Program-made: the position numbers and the translations under genes | Assembly (NCBI RefSeq): GCF_000264315.1 | Contig: NZ_AJXU01000026.1 | Coordinates: 1-55,707 of the forward strand | Direction of reading: 5' to 3' | DNA length: 55,707 bases | From: Rhodanobacter fulvus Jip2 | GTDB taxonomy: Bacteria > Pseudomonadota > Gammaproteobacteria > Xanthomonadales > Rhodanobacteraceae | In this document: positions 25,036 through 32,737 of the stretch, piece by piece | Numbering within the stretch: position 1 is the first letter of the stretch | How the letters are laid out: each line of letters opens with the position of its first letter | Notes under the pieces: generated by a model | What the model saw: only the letters and a program-made list of their open reading frames with translations | What the model was told of the DNA's origin: nothing | Databases searched by the model: none

Positions 25036-26343
25036 TCAATGATGGGCGGGCTTCCGGTGCCGGACGGCTTTCTTGTGCTTCGGCGTCGCCTTGCGCACCG
25101 GGCGGGAACGCGGTGGCGCGTGTTCGAGACCGGCCCAGTCGACGTGCGGCAATCCCAGCAGGCCGTCCAGCACCATCGGCATCAGGCCGCTGGGCGTGGG
25201 TCCGGTGGAATTCCACAAGGTGACCACACCGACCTGGTACTTCGGGAAGAAGCCGATCATGGTGCGGTAACCGGCCACCGCGCCGGCGTGGTAGATCAGC
25301 GTTTCGCCGCCGTAGTCGTACACGCGCCAGCCCAGTGCGTAATGCGCCGCGGTGAGTCGGCCGCGACGCCACGGTGTGGCATGGAGTTCACTCGGGGTGG
25401 CCACGCCGGGGGCGTGCAGTACCTTGAGCAAGGTGGGCGACAGCACATCCGGACGGCCGCCCATTTGTGCGACCAGCCATTTTTCCATGTCGCGCAGGCT
25501 GGCGTTGACGCCGGCTGCCGGCGCCACGCGGTAATAGGTTTCGTTGGGCGTGAACGGGATCCAGCCACGGCTGCTGGCGTGATGTGGGCGCGCCCAGCTC
25601 TTGCTGGTTTCCAGCGCGGCCAACCCGTAGCTGGCCGTGGTCATGCCCAGCGGGTAGAACAGGCGCTTGTCGACCAGGTGATAGAAGAAGTCGCCGGTGC
25701 GCGCGAACAGCACGTCGCCGATCATGCCGAATGCGACGTTCTGGTAGCCGTAGCACTGGCCCATGCCGCAGGTCATGTCGACTTCGTCCAGCTTGCGCAC
25801 CAGCTCCTGGTACGGCACGTCTCCTTCGAGCAGGTTGTCGTAGGTGTTGCGTGGCAAGCCCAGCCGCTGACCGAGGATGTCGCCGACCGTGGCCTGGTCG
25901 GAAGCGTGCGCATCCTTCAGCTTGAAATACGGCAGCACGTCGATGAGCCGGGTGTCCCAGCCGAGCTTGCCGTCGTCGACCAGCAAGCCGGTGATCGCAG
26001 TGGCGAAGGCCTTGGACAGTGACGCCAGCCGGAAGACCGTCTTCGGCGTGACCGGCTCCTTCGTCGCCGCGTCGGCGTAACCGACCGTCCCCTCGAACAC
26101 CACCTTGTCGCCGATCACGACGGCCGTGGCCAGACCGGCTACGGCATCACGCTTGCCCAGCGTATTCAGCCATTGGCGATAGTCGTCGAGCGTGGCTTTG
26201 ACGCGCGCCGGCGGCAGCTTCTGCACGCCTGTGGCGGGGGTGGTCGAAGCCGGGGCGACGGGGGCGGCGTTACTTGTGTCAAGCGGTGCGCAAGCCAGGG
26301 AGAGTGCACCGGCGGCGACCAAAAATATCTTTCGAAACGGCAT
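25036..26343 (-). CDS. Exported serine hydrolase, class C beta-lactamase/PBP-like family
   Basis: The 435-residue protein starts MPFRKIFLVAAGALSLACA, a signal peptide; a cysteine at residue 18 could be lipidated, although the lipobox is not ideal. The active-site motifs are SLSK at 108-111 (nucleophile S108, base K111), YQN at 200-202 and a late HAG in LIYHAGAVAGYR. These match the Beta-lactamase (PF00144) family, which includes esterases, D-aminopeptidases and true AmpC. The lysine/histidine/proline-rich C-terminal tail (about 405-435) is unusual. Antibiotic hydrolysis cannot be assumed from these motifs. It is divergent from lemA. Confidence 0.88.
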   Translation of the reverse strand: MPFRKIFLVAAGALSLACAPLDTSNAAPVAPASTTPATGVQKLPPARVKATLDDYRQWLNTLGKRDAVAGLATAVVIGDKVVFEGTVGYADAATKEPVTPKTVFRLASLSKAFATAITGLLVDDGKLGWDTRLIDVLPYFKLKDAHASDQATVGDILGQRLGLPRNTYDNLLEGDVPYQELVRKLDEVDMTCGMGQCYGYQNVAFGMIGDVLFARTGDFFYHLVDKRLFYPLGMTTASYGLAALETSKSWARPHHASSRGWIPFTPNETYYRVAPAAGVNASLRDMEKWLVAQMGGRPDVLSPTLLKVLHAPGVATPSELHATPWRRGRLTAAHYALGWRVYDYGGETLIYHAGAVAGYRTMIGFFPKYQVGVVTLWNSTGPTPSGLMPMVLDGLLGLPHVDWAGLEHAPPRSRPVRKATPKHKKAVRHRKPAHH

Positions 26344-26397
26344 GTTATTCTGATTTCGTTGCGGCGCGAACACGTGCTGGAAGAGGAGGCGATACCG

Positions 26398-26985
26398 ATG
26401 AGCCTGATTATTTTTCTGGTAGTAGTCGTTTTGATTGTCTTGTACTTCGTGGCGATCTACAACGGACTGGTTACCTCACGCAACAGCTACAAGAACGCTT
26501 TCGCGCAGATAGACGTGCAGCTTACGCGCCGACACGATCTGATTCCCAACCTTGTGGAAACGGCCAAGGGCTACCTTGCCCACGAACGCGGCACGCTGGA
26601 GGCCGTGGTGCAGGCACGCAATGCGGCCGTAAACGGTTTGGCCGGCGCCAAGGCCAACCCCGGCGACCCCGCCGCGATGCAACAGCTGGCCGGCAGCGAG
26701 AACGCGTTGACGCAAACCCTGGGGCATCTGTTCGCGTTGCAGGAAGCGTACCCCGACCTGAAGGCCAACCAGACCATGATGCAATTGTCCGAGGAGCTGA
26801 CCTCCACGGAAAACCGCGTGGCCTTTGCGCGGCAGGCGTTCAACGATTCGGTGCTGACCTACAACAACAAGCGCGAGGTCTTTCCGGCGTCGGTGGTGGC
26901 CAACAGCTTCGGCTTCGTGGCTGCCGAGCCGTTGAAGATCGAAGACCCGGCCGTGCGCGACGTGCCGAAGGTTTCCTTCAGCTGA
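26398..26985 (+). CDS. lemA: LemA family membrane protein
   Basis: The 195-residue protein starts at 26398 behind GAGGAGG, a strong ribosome-binding site; the upstream in-frame extension is spurious. An N-terminal membrane helix (about 2-21) is followed by the LemA helical domain: YNGLVTSRNSYKNAFAQIDVQLTRRHDLIPNLVETAKGY, ENRVAFARQAFNDSVLTYNNKREVFP and a C-terminal GF/F segment. The biochemical role of the family is not established. Its gene often sits next to an M48-family protease gene, as here (51-base gap to the M48 gene, same strand). A joint role in membrane protein quality control is a guess. Confidence 0.94.
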   Translation: MSLIIFLVVVVLIVLYFVAIYNGLVTSRNSYKNAFAQIDVQLTRRHDLIPNLVETAKGYLAHERGTLEAVVQARNAAVNGLAGAKANPGDPAAMQQLAGSENALTQTLGHLFALQEAYPDLKANQTMMQLSEELTSTENRVAFARQAFNDSVLTYNNKREVFPASVVANSFGFVAAEPLKIEDPAVRDVPKVSFS

Positions 26986-27035
26986 TCGTCATCGCGTCGC
27001 GGCATCCGCCGTGACGCGCCTGGTTCGGAGTGCCC

Positions 27036-28919
27036 ATGGATTTCTTTGCGCAACAGGCGCGCGTGCGCGGCAGCAGCCGTCGACTGGTCGTGCTGTTCGC
27101 GCTGGCGGTGGTCGCCATCGTGGTGGCGATCGACGCGGTGGTGTGGGTCGCCATGGGGCAGCGCCCGGTCGATGGCGGCCCTGCACCGTCGAACCTGTCC
27201 TTGCTGGCGACGACCACGGTCGTGGTGCTGATGGGCATCGGCCTCAGCTCGCTGTTCCGCATCATGAGCCTGACCGGTGGCGGCAAGAAGGTGGCCGAAA
27301 GCCTCGGTGCCGTGGCGGTGCCGCCGGATACGCGCGACCCGGTGCTGCGCCAGCTGCGCAACGTGATCGAAGAGGTAGCGATCGCCGCGGGTGTGCCCGT
27401 GCCGGACATCTACCTGATGGCCGAGGAGCCGGGCATCAACGCGTTCGCCGCCGGTTACTCGGCCTCCGACGCGGCGATATGCGTGACCCGTGGCTGCCTG
27501 GAGCAATTGAGCCGCGACGAATTGCAGGGCGTGATCGCGCACGAGTTCAGTCATGTGCTGAATGGCGACATGCGGCTCAACATCCGCCTCATGGGGCTGC
27601 TGTTCGGCATCATGGTGCTGGCCATCGTGGGGCAACGCGTGATCTGGTTCGGCGGCGGACGCAGCAGCCGTCGCGATGGTGGCGGCAACCAGGTCTGGAT
27701 GATCGGGCTGGCGTTGATCGTGGTGGGCTACATCGGCTATTTCTTCGCGCGGCTGATCCAGGCGGCGGTGGCGCGCTCGCGTGAGTCGCTGGCGGATGCG
27801 TCGGCCGTGCAGTTCACCCGGCAAACGGATGGCATCGCCGGTGCGCTGAAAAAGATCGCCGTGCTCAGTGAGGGCTCCACTCTGCAGGCGGCGAACAAAC
27901 AGGAAGTGGCGCATATGCTGTTCGGCGAGGCGGGTCGCTTCAATGCCTTGTTCGCCACCCACCCACCGCTGCTCGATCGCATCCGGGCGCTGCAGCCCGG
28001 CTTTCGTGAAGATGAGCTGGCCCGATTGGCCAGTGCGATGGAAGCGGCCACCGCGCCGCCGCTGGCCACACCGCCACCAGCGCCTGCCACGGCGGCGCCG
28101 GGTGCAGGCATGCCACCTCTGCCGGTGGTGATGGGGGCGGCGCTGGCCGCGGGCCAGCCGGGTTTCCAGCGCGCAGGCGCGGTACGGCGAAGTCTCCCGC
28201 GGGTGCTGGTCGATGCCGCGCAGCAGCCGGAATCTGCGTTGGCTGTGGTGCTCGCGCTGGCGATGTCCGCGCAGGACCAGATCCGGCGTTTGCAGCAGCG
28301 GCAATTGGCCGACGCCTTCGGTGACGATGTGCTCGCCACGGTCACCGCGTTGACGCATGAGGCGGCGTCGCTGGCATCGGAGTCGCGCCTGCCGTTGGCC
28401 GCGCTGGCATTCCCGGCCCTGAAGCAGCTTTCCGAAGGGCGGCAGAAAACCTTGCTGGACACGTTGGGCGCCATGGTGCGCGCGGACGGCCAGGTCGATC
28501 TGAACGAGTACTGCCTGACCCGGCTTTTGCGGATGCAATTGCAGGAGGCGCAACGTCCGCGCCAGGCGCCGCTGGACGGCTCGGGGAAACTGACGGCACG
28601 CCGCGACAGTGTGGCGCTGGTGTGCGCGGTGGTGGCGCGTCATGGCAATGCCGACGAAACCGCGGCGCGTCGTGCCTGGTTGCTGGCGATGCAGTCGTGT
28701 TTTCCCAACCAGCCCATGGCGTGGCAGGCACCGCCCGCGGCATGGCAGGCACCATTCGACAGCGCGCTGGATCAGCTGGACGAACTGTCACCCCCGGCCA
28801 AGGAGTTGTTGATACAAGGCCTGGTCCATGCGATCCGTGCCGACGACGTGATCACCACCGCGGAAGCGGAGTTGCTGCGCGTGATCTGCGCCAGCCTGCA
28901 TTGCCCGCTGCCGCTGTAG
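27036..28919 (+). CDS. M48 family zinc metalloprotease with TerB-like C-terminal region
   Basis: The 627-residue protein starts at 27036 with GGAG six bases upstream. Two membrane helices lie near 17-40 and 55-75. The zinc site is HEFSH at 169-173, with E250 in SRESLADASA as likely third ligand, as in HtpX-like proteases. A membrane pair lies around 185-200 and 221-245. The C-terminal half (about 370-627), after a proline/alanine linker, contains two helical stretches with acidic loop patterns (MVRADGQVDLNEY and HAIRADDVITTAEAELL) that resemble TerB-like domains. The protein is longer than HtpX (about 290 residues). It is the second gene of a lemA-M48 pair. Confidence 0.9.
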   Translation: MDFFAQQARVRGSSRRLVVLFALAVVAIVVAIDAVVWVAMGQRPVDGGPAPSNLSLLATTTVVVLMGIGLSSLFRIMSLTGGGKKVAESLGAVAVPPDTRDPVLRQLRNVIEEVAIAAGVPVPDIYLMAEEPGINAFAAGYSASDAAICVTRGCLEQLSRDELQGVIAHEFSHVLNGDMRLNIRLMGLLFGIMVLAIVGQRVIWFGGGRSSRRDGGGNQVWMIGLALIVVGYIGYFFARLIQAAVARSRESLADASAVQFTRQTDGIAGALKKIAVLSEGSTLQAANKQEVAHMLFGEAGRFNALFATHPPLLDRIRALQPGFREDELARLASAMEAATAPPLATPPPAPATAAPGAGMPPLPVVMGAALAAGQPGFQRAGAVRRSLPRVLVDAAQQPESALAVVLALAMSAQDQIRRLQQRQLADAFGDDVLATVTALTHEAASLASESRLPLAALAFPALKQLSEGRQKTLLDTLGAMVRADGQVDLNEYCLTRLLRMQLQEAQRPRQAPLDGSGKLTARRDSVALVCAVVARHGNADETAARRAWLLAMQSCFPNQPMAWQAPPAAWQAPFDSALDQLDELSPPAKELLIQGLVHAIRADDVITTAEAELLRVICASLHCPLPL

Positions 28920-29017
28920 GGACGCTGCGCGCGCAGCCGTTCGACACGCACCGCAGCGGTGCTGATTGCTGACGCTGATGGGGCAGGTTCTGCGCTGCAC
29001 TGACCCGGCCGGGCGCC

Positions 29018-30361
29018 ATGCTAGGCTTGCCGCGCCCCACGCTGGATGTATCCGTGAGTTTGTCCCGTCAACCCGTCGTCGACTCGACCACCGCGCCGTT
29101 ATGGTCCGCGCTGGCGTTCTTCTTCGTGATGGCGTCGTACTACATCATCCGGCCGGTCAGGGACCAGTTGATCGGCGCGCTGGGCTCGGCCTCGCTGCCA
29201 CTCATTTACAGCGTCGTGTTCCTGGTGATGCTGCTGCTGACGCCGGTGTTCGGCGTGCTGGTGGCGCGTTTCCAGCGGCGCCACCTGCTTGGCTGGAGCT
29301 ACAGCTTTTTCATCCTGTGCCTGCTGGCCTTCGTGCCTGCCTTTCTGGCGCAGCAGCAGATCGGTGCCCGCTCGCTCGGGCTGGTGTTCTACGTCTGGGC
29401 CAGCGTGTTCAACCTGTTCGTGGTGTCGCTGTTCTGGAGCTTCATGGCCGACATCTTCGACAGCGGCCAGGCGCGGCGGGTGTTTTCGCTGATCGCGCTG
29501 GGTGGCATGGCGGGCGCGGTTTTCGGACCGCTGGTGACCAAGCTGCTGGTGCAGTTGATCGGCGTGGCGCCCTTGCTGCTGGTGTCGGCGCTGGCGCTGG
29601 GCATCGCCCTGGCGCTGCTGTTGCGCCTGTCGGCCCGGCACGATCAGCTGCCCGGAGATCCTGGCAACGTCGCCATCGGCGGCTCGCTGTGGGCCGGCAT
29701 CAAGGAGCTGTGGTCGCGACCGTTCCTGCGCTACATGGCGTTGCTGATGTTGTTTGGCGACGGCATCGGTACGCTGGCCTATGCCATGGTGGCCGATTAC
29801 GCGAAGGCGCATTTCTCCAGTGCCGTGGCGCGCACCGCGTTCTACAACGACCTGGACCTGGCTACCAACCTGCTGGGCGCGGTGATGCAGCTGACACTTA
29901 CGCGTTGGTTGTTGATACGCCGCGGTGCAGGCTGGGGGCTGGTGCTGCCGACGGTGGTGAACACGGTGTTGCTGGCGGGCGTGGCGTGGATGGGTGGCGG
30001 TTCACTGGTGCTGTTCGGTGCGGCGGTGCCGATGCTGTCGGTGATGCTGGTGGTCACCCGCGGCTTCGCCTACGGCATGACAAAGCCGGCGGTGGATGCG
30101 TTGTATACGCGCGTCCCGCGGGAGACGCGCTACAAGGGCAAGAACTTCGTCGAGACCGCGGTGTGGCGTTTCGGCGATGTGCTGGTGACCAGTGCCGTGA
30201 GTGGCCTGCGCGCGCTCGGCTGGGGTATCGGTGGCCTCGCCTTGCTGGGCACCGGCGTTGCCGCCCTGGCGACCGTGGTGGCGCGTCGTGCCGGCTGGTC
30301 GCCCGACCTTGCCCCGGAAGACTCGGCCGGGCGCGACAGACGCGACGCACCGCCAGCCTGA
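29018..30361 (+). CDS. Npt1/TLC-like transporter related to ATP/ADP translocases
   Basis: The 447-residue protein has about twelve hydrophobic helices. Near the N-terminus it carries the pattern ASYYIIRPVRDQLIGALG. Further on are FWSFMADIFDSGQARRVFSLIALGGMAGAVFGP and TRGFAYGMTKPAVDALYTRVPRETRYKGKNFVETAVWRFGD, which are typical of non-obligate-intracellular members of the ATP:ADP antiporter/MFS group. True nucleotide import is known for Rickettsia, Chlamydia and plastids; in free-living bacteria the substrate is not known. An in-frame GTG at 29054 is an alternative start. It has no obvious operon partner. Confidence 0.75.
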   Translation: MLGLPRPTLDVSVSLSRQPVVDSTTAPLWSALAFFFVMASYYIIRPVRDQLIGALGSASLPLIYSVVFLVMLLLTPVFGVLVARFQRRHLLGWSYSFFILCLLAFVPAFLAQQQIGARSLGLVFYVWASVFNLFVVSLFWSFMADIFDSGQARRVFSLIALGGMAGAVFGPLVTKLLVQLIGVAPLLLVSALALGIALALLLRLSARHDQLPGDPGNVAIGGSLWAGIKELWSRPFLRYMALLMLFGDGIGTLAYAMVADYAKAHFSSAVARTAFYNDLDLATNLLGAVMQLTLTRWLLIRRGAGWGLVLPTVVNTVLLAGVAWMGGGSLVLFGAAVPMLSVMLVVTRGFAYGMTKPAVDALYTRVPRETRYKGKNFVETAVWRFGDVLVTSAVSGLRALGWGIGGLALLGTGVAALATVVARRAGWSPDLAPEDSAGRDRRDAPPA

Positions 30362-30401
30362 CGCGGGTGGCGTTTACCGATTCCCCATTCCCCACTCCCG
30401 G

Positions 30402-30830
30402 CTAACTGGTGATATAGCGCTGCAGGTGCTCGATCTCTTCGGCCTGCGCGTCGATCACCGCCTTCACCAGGTCGCCGATCGAGATCACGCCCACGACCTG
30501 CTCACCGTCCACCACGGGCAGGTGGCGGATGCGGCTGTCGGTGCAAAGGCGCATGCAGTCGAACACGTCGGTATCCGGGCTCACCGTGATCGGGGTGCCA
30601 CTCATGATGTCCGATACCGCCGTCTGCGAGGACGAGCGGCCCTGCAGCAGTACCTTGCGCGCGTAATCACGCTCGGACATCACGCCGACCAGCGCGCTGC
30701 CACGCATCACCATCAGGGCACCGATGCGGTATTCGGCCATGCGTTTGATCGCTTCGAGCACGGGTACATCCGGCTCGATGGAGAAGATCTTGTTGCCTTT
30801 GCCTTCCAGCAGATGTTTGACCTGGCGCAT
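30402..30830 (-). CDS. CBS-domain pair protein
   Basis: The 142-residue protein starts MRQVKHLLEGKG at 30830, with AGGAGA upstream; the frame to 30995 overlaps mtgA and is not used. Two CBS motifs are visible: residues about 10-70 (AIKRMAEYRIGALMVM, VGVMSERDYARKV) and about 77-130 (CTDSRIRHLPVVDGEQVVGVISIGDLVK). Stand-alone CBS pairs bind adenine nucleotides and sense energy state, but the partner here is unknown. It is convergent with the Npt-like gene and on the same strand as mtgA, 86 bases downstream of that gene. Confidence 0.9.
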   Translation of the reverse strand: MRQVKHLLEGKGNKIFSIEPDVPVLEAIKRMAEYRIGALMVMRGSALVGVMSERDYARKVLLQGRSSSQTAVSDIMSGTPITVSPDTDVFDCMRLCTDSRIRHLPVVDGEQVVGVISIGDLVKAVIDAQAEEIEHLQRYITS

Positions 30831-30916
30831 GCGTGGAATCTCCTGCCGGTCCCGGCGGGCCGGTTGGGTTGAGTCTAGCGTCCGCGGGTGCGCCGCGTGT
30901 AGCGGTTGTGTGAACC

Positions 30917-31657
30917 TCAGTGGGGCGGCCGTTCCGGTGCATCGCCATCGATGTAGCCGGGCCCGCCCAGTTGCCGCATTTGTTGCTGGATCCATTGCGC
31001 GCGGTGCAGCACGTAAGCGCTGGGGCGGTCGGCGTGCAACCGCCGCGGGCTGGGCAATACCGCTGCCAGCCGGGCCGATTGCGTGGCCGAGAGCTGGGCT
31101 GGCGTCACGTGGAAAAAGGCCGTGCTGGCAGCACCCACGCCGTAGATGCCGTTGCCGAGCTCGGCGATGTTCATGTACACCTCGAGGATGCGTTGCTTGG
31201 GCCAGGTCAGCTCGATCAGCACGGTGAAATACGCCTCAAGGCCCTTGCGCACGAAGCTGCGGCCGTTCCACAGGAACAGGTTTTTGGCGGTCTGCTGGCT
31301 GATCGTGCTGGCGCCGCGTAGCCGCTTGCCGTCATCGTGGGCATCGAGTGCGGTCTGGATGGCGTCGAAATCGAAACCGTGGTGGTACGGAAAGCGCTGA
31401 TCCTCACCGGCCACCATGGCCAGCGGTACCTGTCGCGATGTCTTCTCCCACGACACCCAGTGGTAGTGCAGGGTGAAGTTCTTTTCGCCATGCAGCCAGG
31501 TGCCCAGCTGGCGCTCGAGCATCATTGCCGACGTCAGCGGCGGGACGAAGCGCAAAAGCAGGACCGCCAGCCAGCTGAGGGCGATCCATCCCGCGACGAA
31601 CAGGGCCAGCCAGCGCAGCATTGTCTTCAGTGACGGGCGATGAAACATCTTGCGCAT
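30917..31657 (-). CDS. mtgA: Monofunctional biosynthetic peptidoglycan transglycosylase
   Basis: The 246-residue protein starts MRKMFHRP at 31657 (or the next methionine at 31648), close to the E. coli MtgA length of 242. A membrane anchor lies at about 13-38. The GT51 domain has the catalytic E85 in VAGEDQRFPYHHG, then GASTISQQTAKNLFLW, LEAYFTVLIELTWPKQRILEVYMNIAELG and the C-terminal YGVGAASTAFF. It polymerises lipid II glycan chains on the periplasmic side of the inner membrane and has no transpeptidase domain. It is divergent from hslO. Confidence 0.96.
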   Translation of the reverse strand: MRKMFHRPSLKTMLRWLALFVAGWIALSWLAVLLLRFVPPLTSAMMLERQLGTWLHGEKNFTLHYHWVSWEKTSRQVPLAMVAGEDQRFPYHHGFDFDAIQTALDAHDDGKRLRGASTISQQTAKNLFLWNGRSFVRKGLEAYFTVLIELTWPKQRILEVYMNIAELGNGIYGVGAASTAFFHVTPAQLSATQSARLAAVLPSPRRLHADRPSAYVLHRAQWIQQQMRQLGGPGYIDGDAPERPPH

Positions 31658-31828
31658 GCGGTTTGCGAAACCCCAAATCAGAGCGGTCAGCGGCCGCGAT
31701 GCCAGGCGGCGGCGTTGGCGGTTCCCCGAACCACCGGGTGAAAACCGGGTTCTTTCAGTATACGGGCGTTGCTCCCGCGAGCTTGCGTCCCCATCTGAAG
31801 CGCTTGACCACCAAGAGATGCGCCATCC

Positions 31829-32728
31829 ATGGAAACCCCTTTCACTGACGACGTGCTTCACCGTTTCCTGCTGGAGCGTGCCGGCGTGCGCGGTGTGCTG
31901 GTGCGGCTGGGGCCGGCATGGCGTGAGGTGGCCGCGCGTGCCGACTACCCGGCGCCACTGCGCGAGTTGCTGGGCCACACGCTGGCGGCGAGCGCACTGC
32001 TGACCGGCAACATCAAGCTCGATGGCGCCTTGTCGATCGAACTGAAAAGCCAGGACGCCCTGCGCCTGCTGTTTGCCGAATGCACCGATCAGGGGCGTTT
32101 GCGCGGCCTGGCCCGCTGGAGCAATCCGCTGCCGCCCACGCTGGCGCTGGACGCGCTGCGCGACGCGGTGCTGGCCATCACCATCGGCAGCGTCGAGCGC
32201 GGCCAGCGCTACCAGGGTCTGGTGGCGTTGCAGCATGCCGACTTGGCGGGCGCGCTGGAAAATTACTTCGTCCAGTCGGAACAGTTGCCCGCGCGGATCG
32301 TGCTGGCCGCCGATGGCGAACACGCCGTGGGCCTGATGCTGCAGAAGCTGCCGGACGAAGGTGGCCGCGATGCCGCGCATGACGACGACGCATGGAATCG
32401 GGTGGCCCACCTCACCGCCACGCTCGGCAGCGCGGAAATGCTGGCCACGTCGCCGGAGCAGTTGTTGTACCGGCTATTCCACGAGGAGTCGGTGCGGATG
32501 TTCGAGCCGCGCCCGTTGGCGTTCGGCTGCACCTGCAGCCGCGAGCGGGTCGGCGCGATGCTGCGCTCGCTCGGTCGTGACGAAGTGGAGGCGGCATTGG
32601 CGGCGCGCGATGGCGAAATCGAGGTGATCTGCGAGTTCTGCGCCCAGCAGTACCACTTTGACCGCATCGATGCCGAACATCTGCTCAGCGAAAGCGCGGC
32701 GCCCGGCCAGTCGCAAACGCCGCAATGA
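31829..32728 (+). CDS. hslO: Redox-regulated chaperone Hsp33
   Basis: The 299-residue protein has the four zinc-binding redox cysteines in the CxC...CxxC arrangement at C234, C236, C268 and C271 (FGCTCS and ICEFCAQQYHFD). The N-terminal domain has LGHTLAASALLTGNIKLDGALSIELK and the RGLARWS region typical of Hsp33. The chaperone is switched on by oxidation, which releases zinc and forms disulfides. It is divergent from mtgA with 171 bases between starts; no heat-shock promoter was identified by eye. Confidence 0.95.
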   Translation: METPFTDDVLHRFLLERAGVRGVLVRLGPAWREVAARADYPAPLRELLGHTLAASALLTGNIKLDGALSIELKSQDALRLLFAECTDQGRLRGLARWSNPLPPTLALDALRDAVLAITIGSVERGQRYQGLVALQHADLAGALENYFVQSEQLPARIVLAADGEHAVGLMLQKLPDEGGRDAAHDDDAWNRVAHLTATLGSAEMLATSPEQLLYRLFHEESVRMFEPRPLAFGCTCSRERVGAMLRSLGRDEVEAALAARDGEIEVICEFCAQQYHFDRIDAEHLLSESAAPGQSQTPQ

Positions 32729-32737
32729 CAGCCGTGC

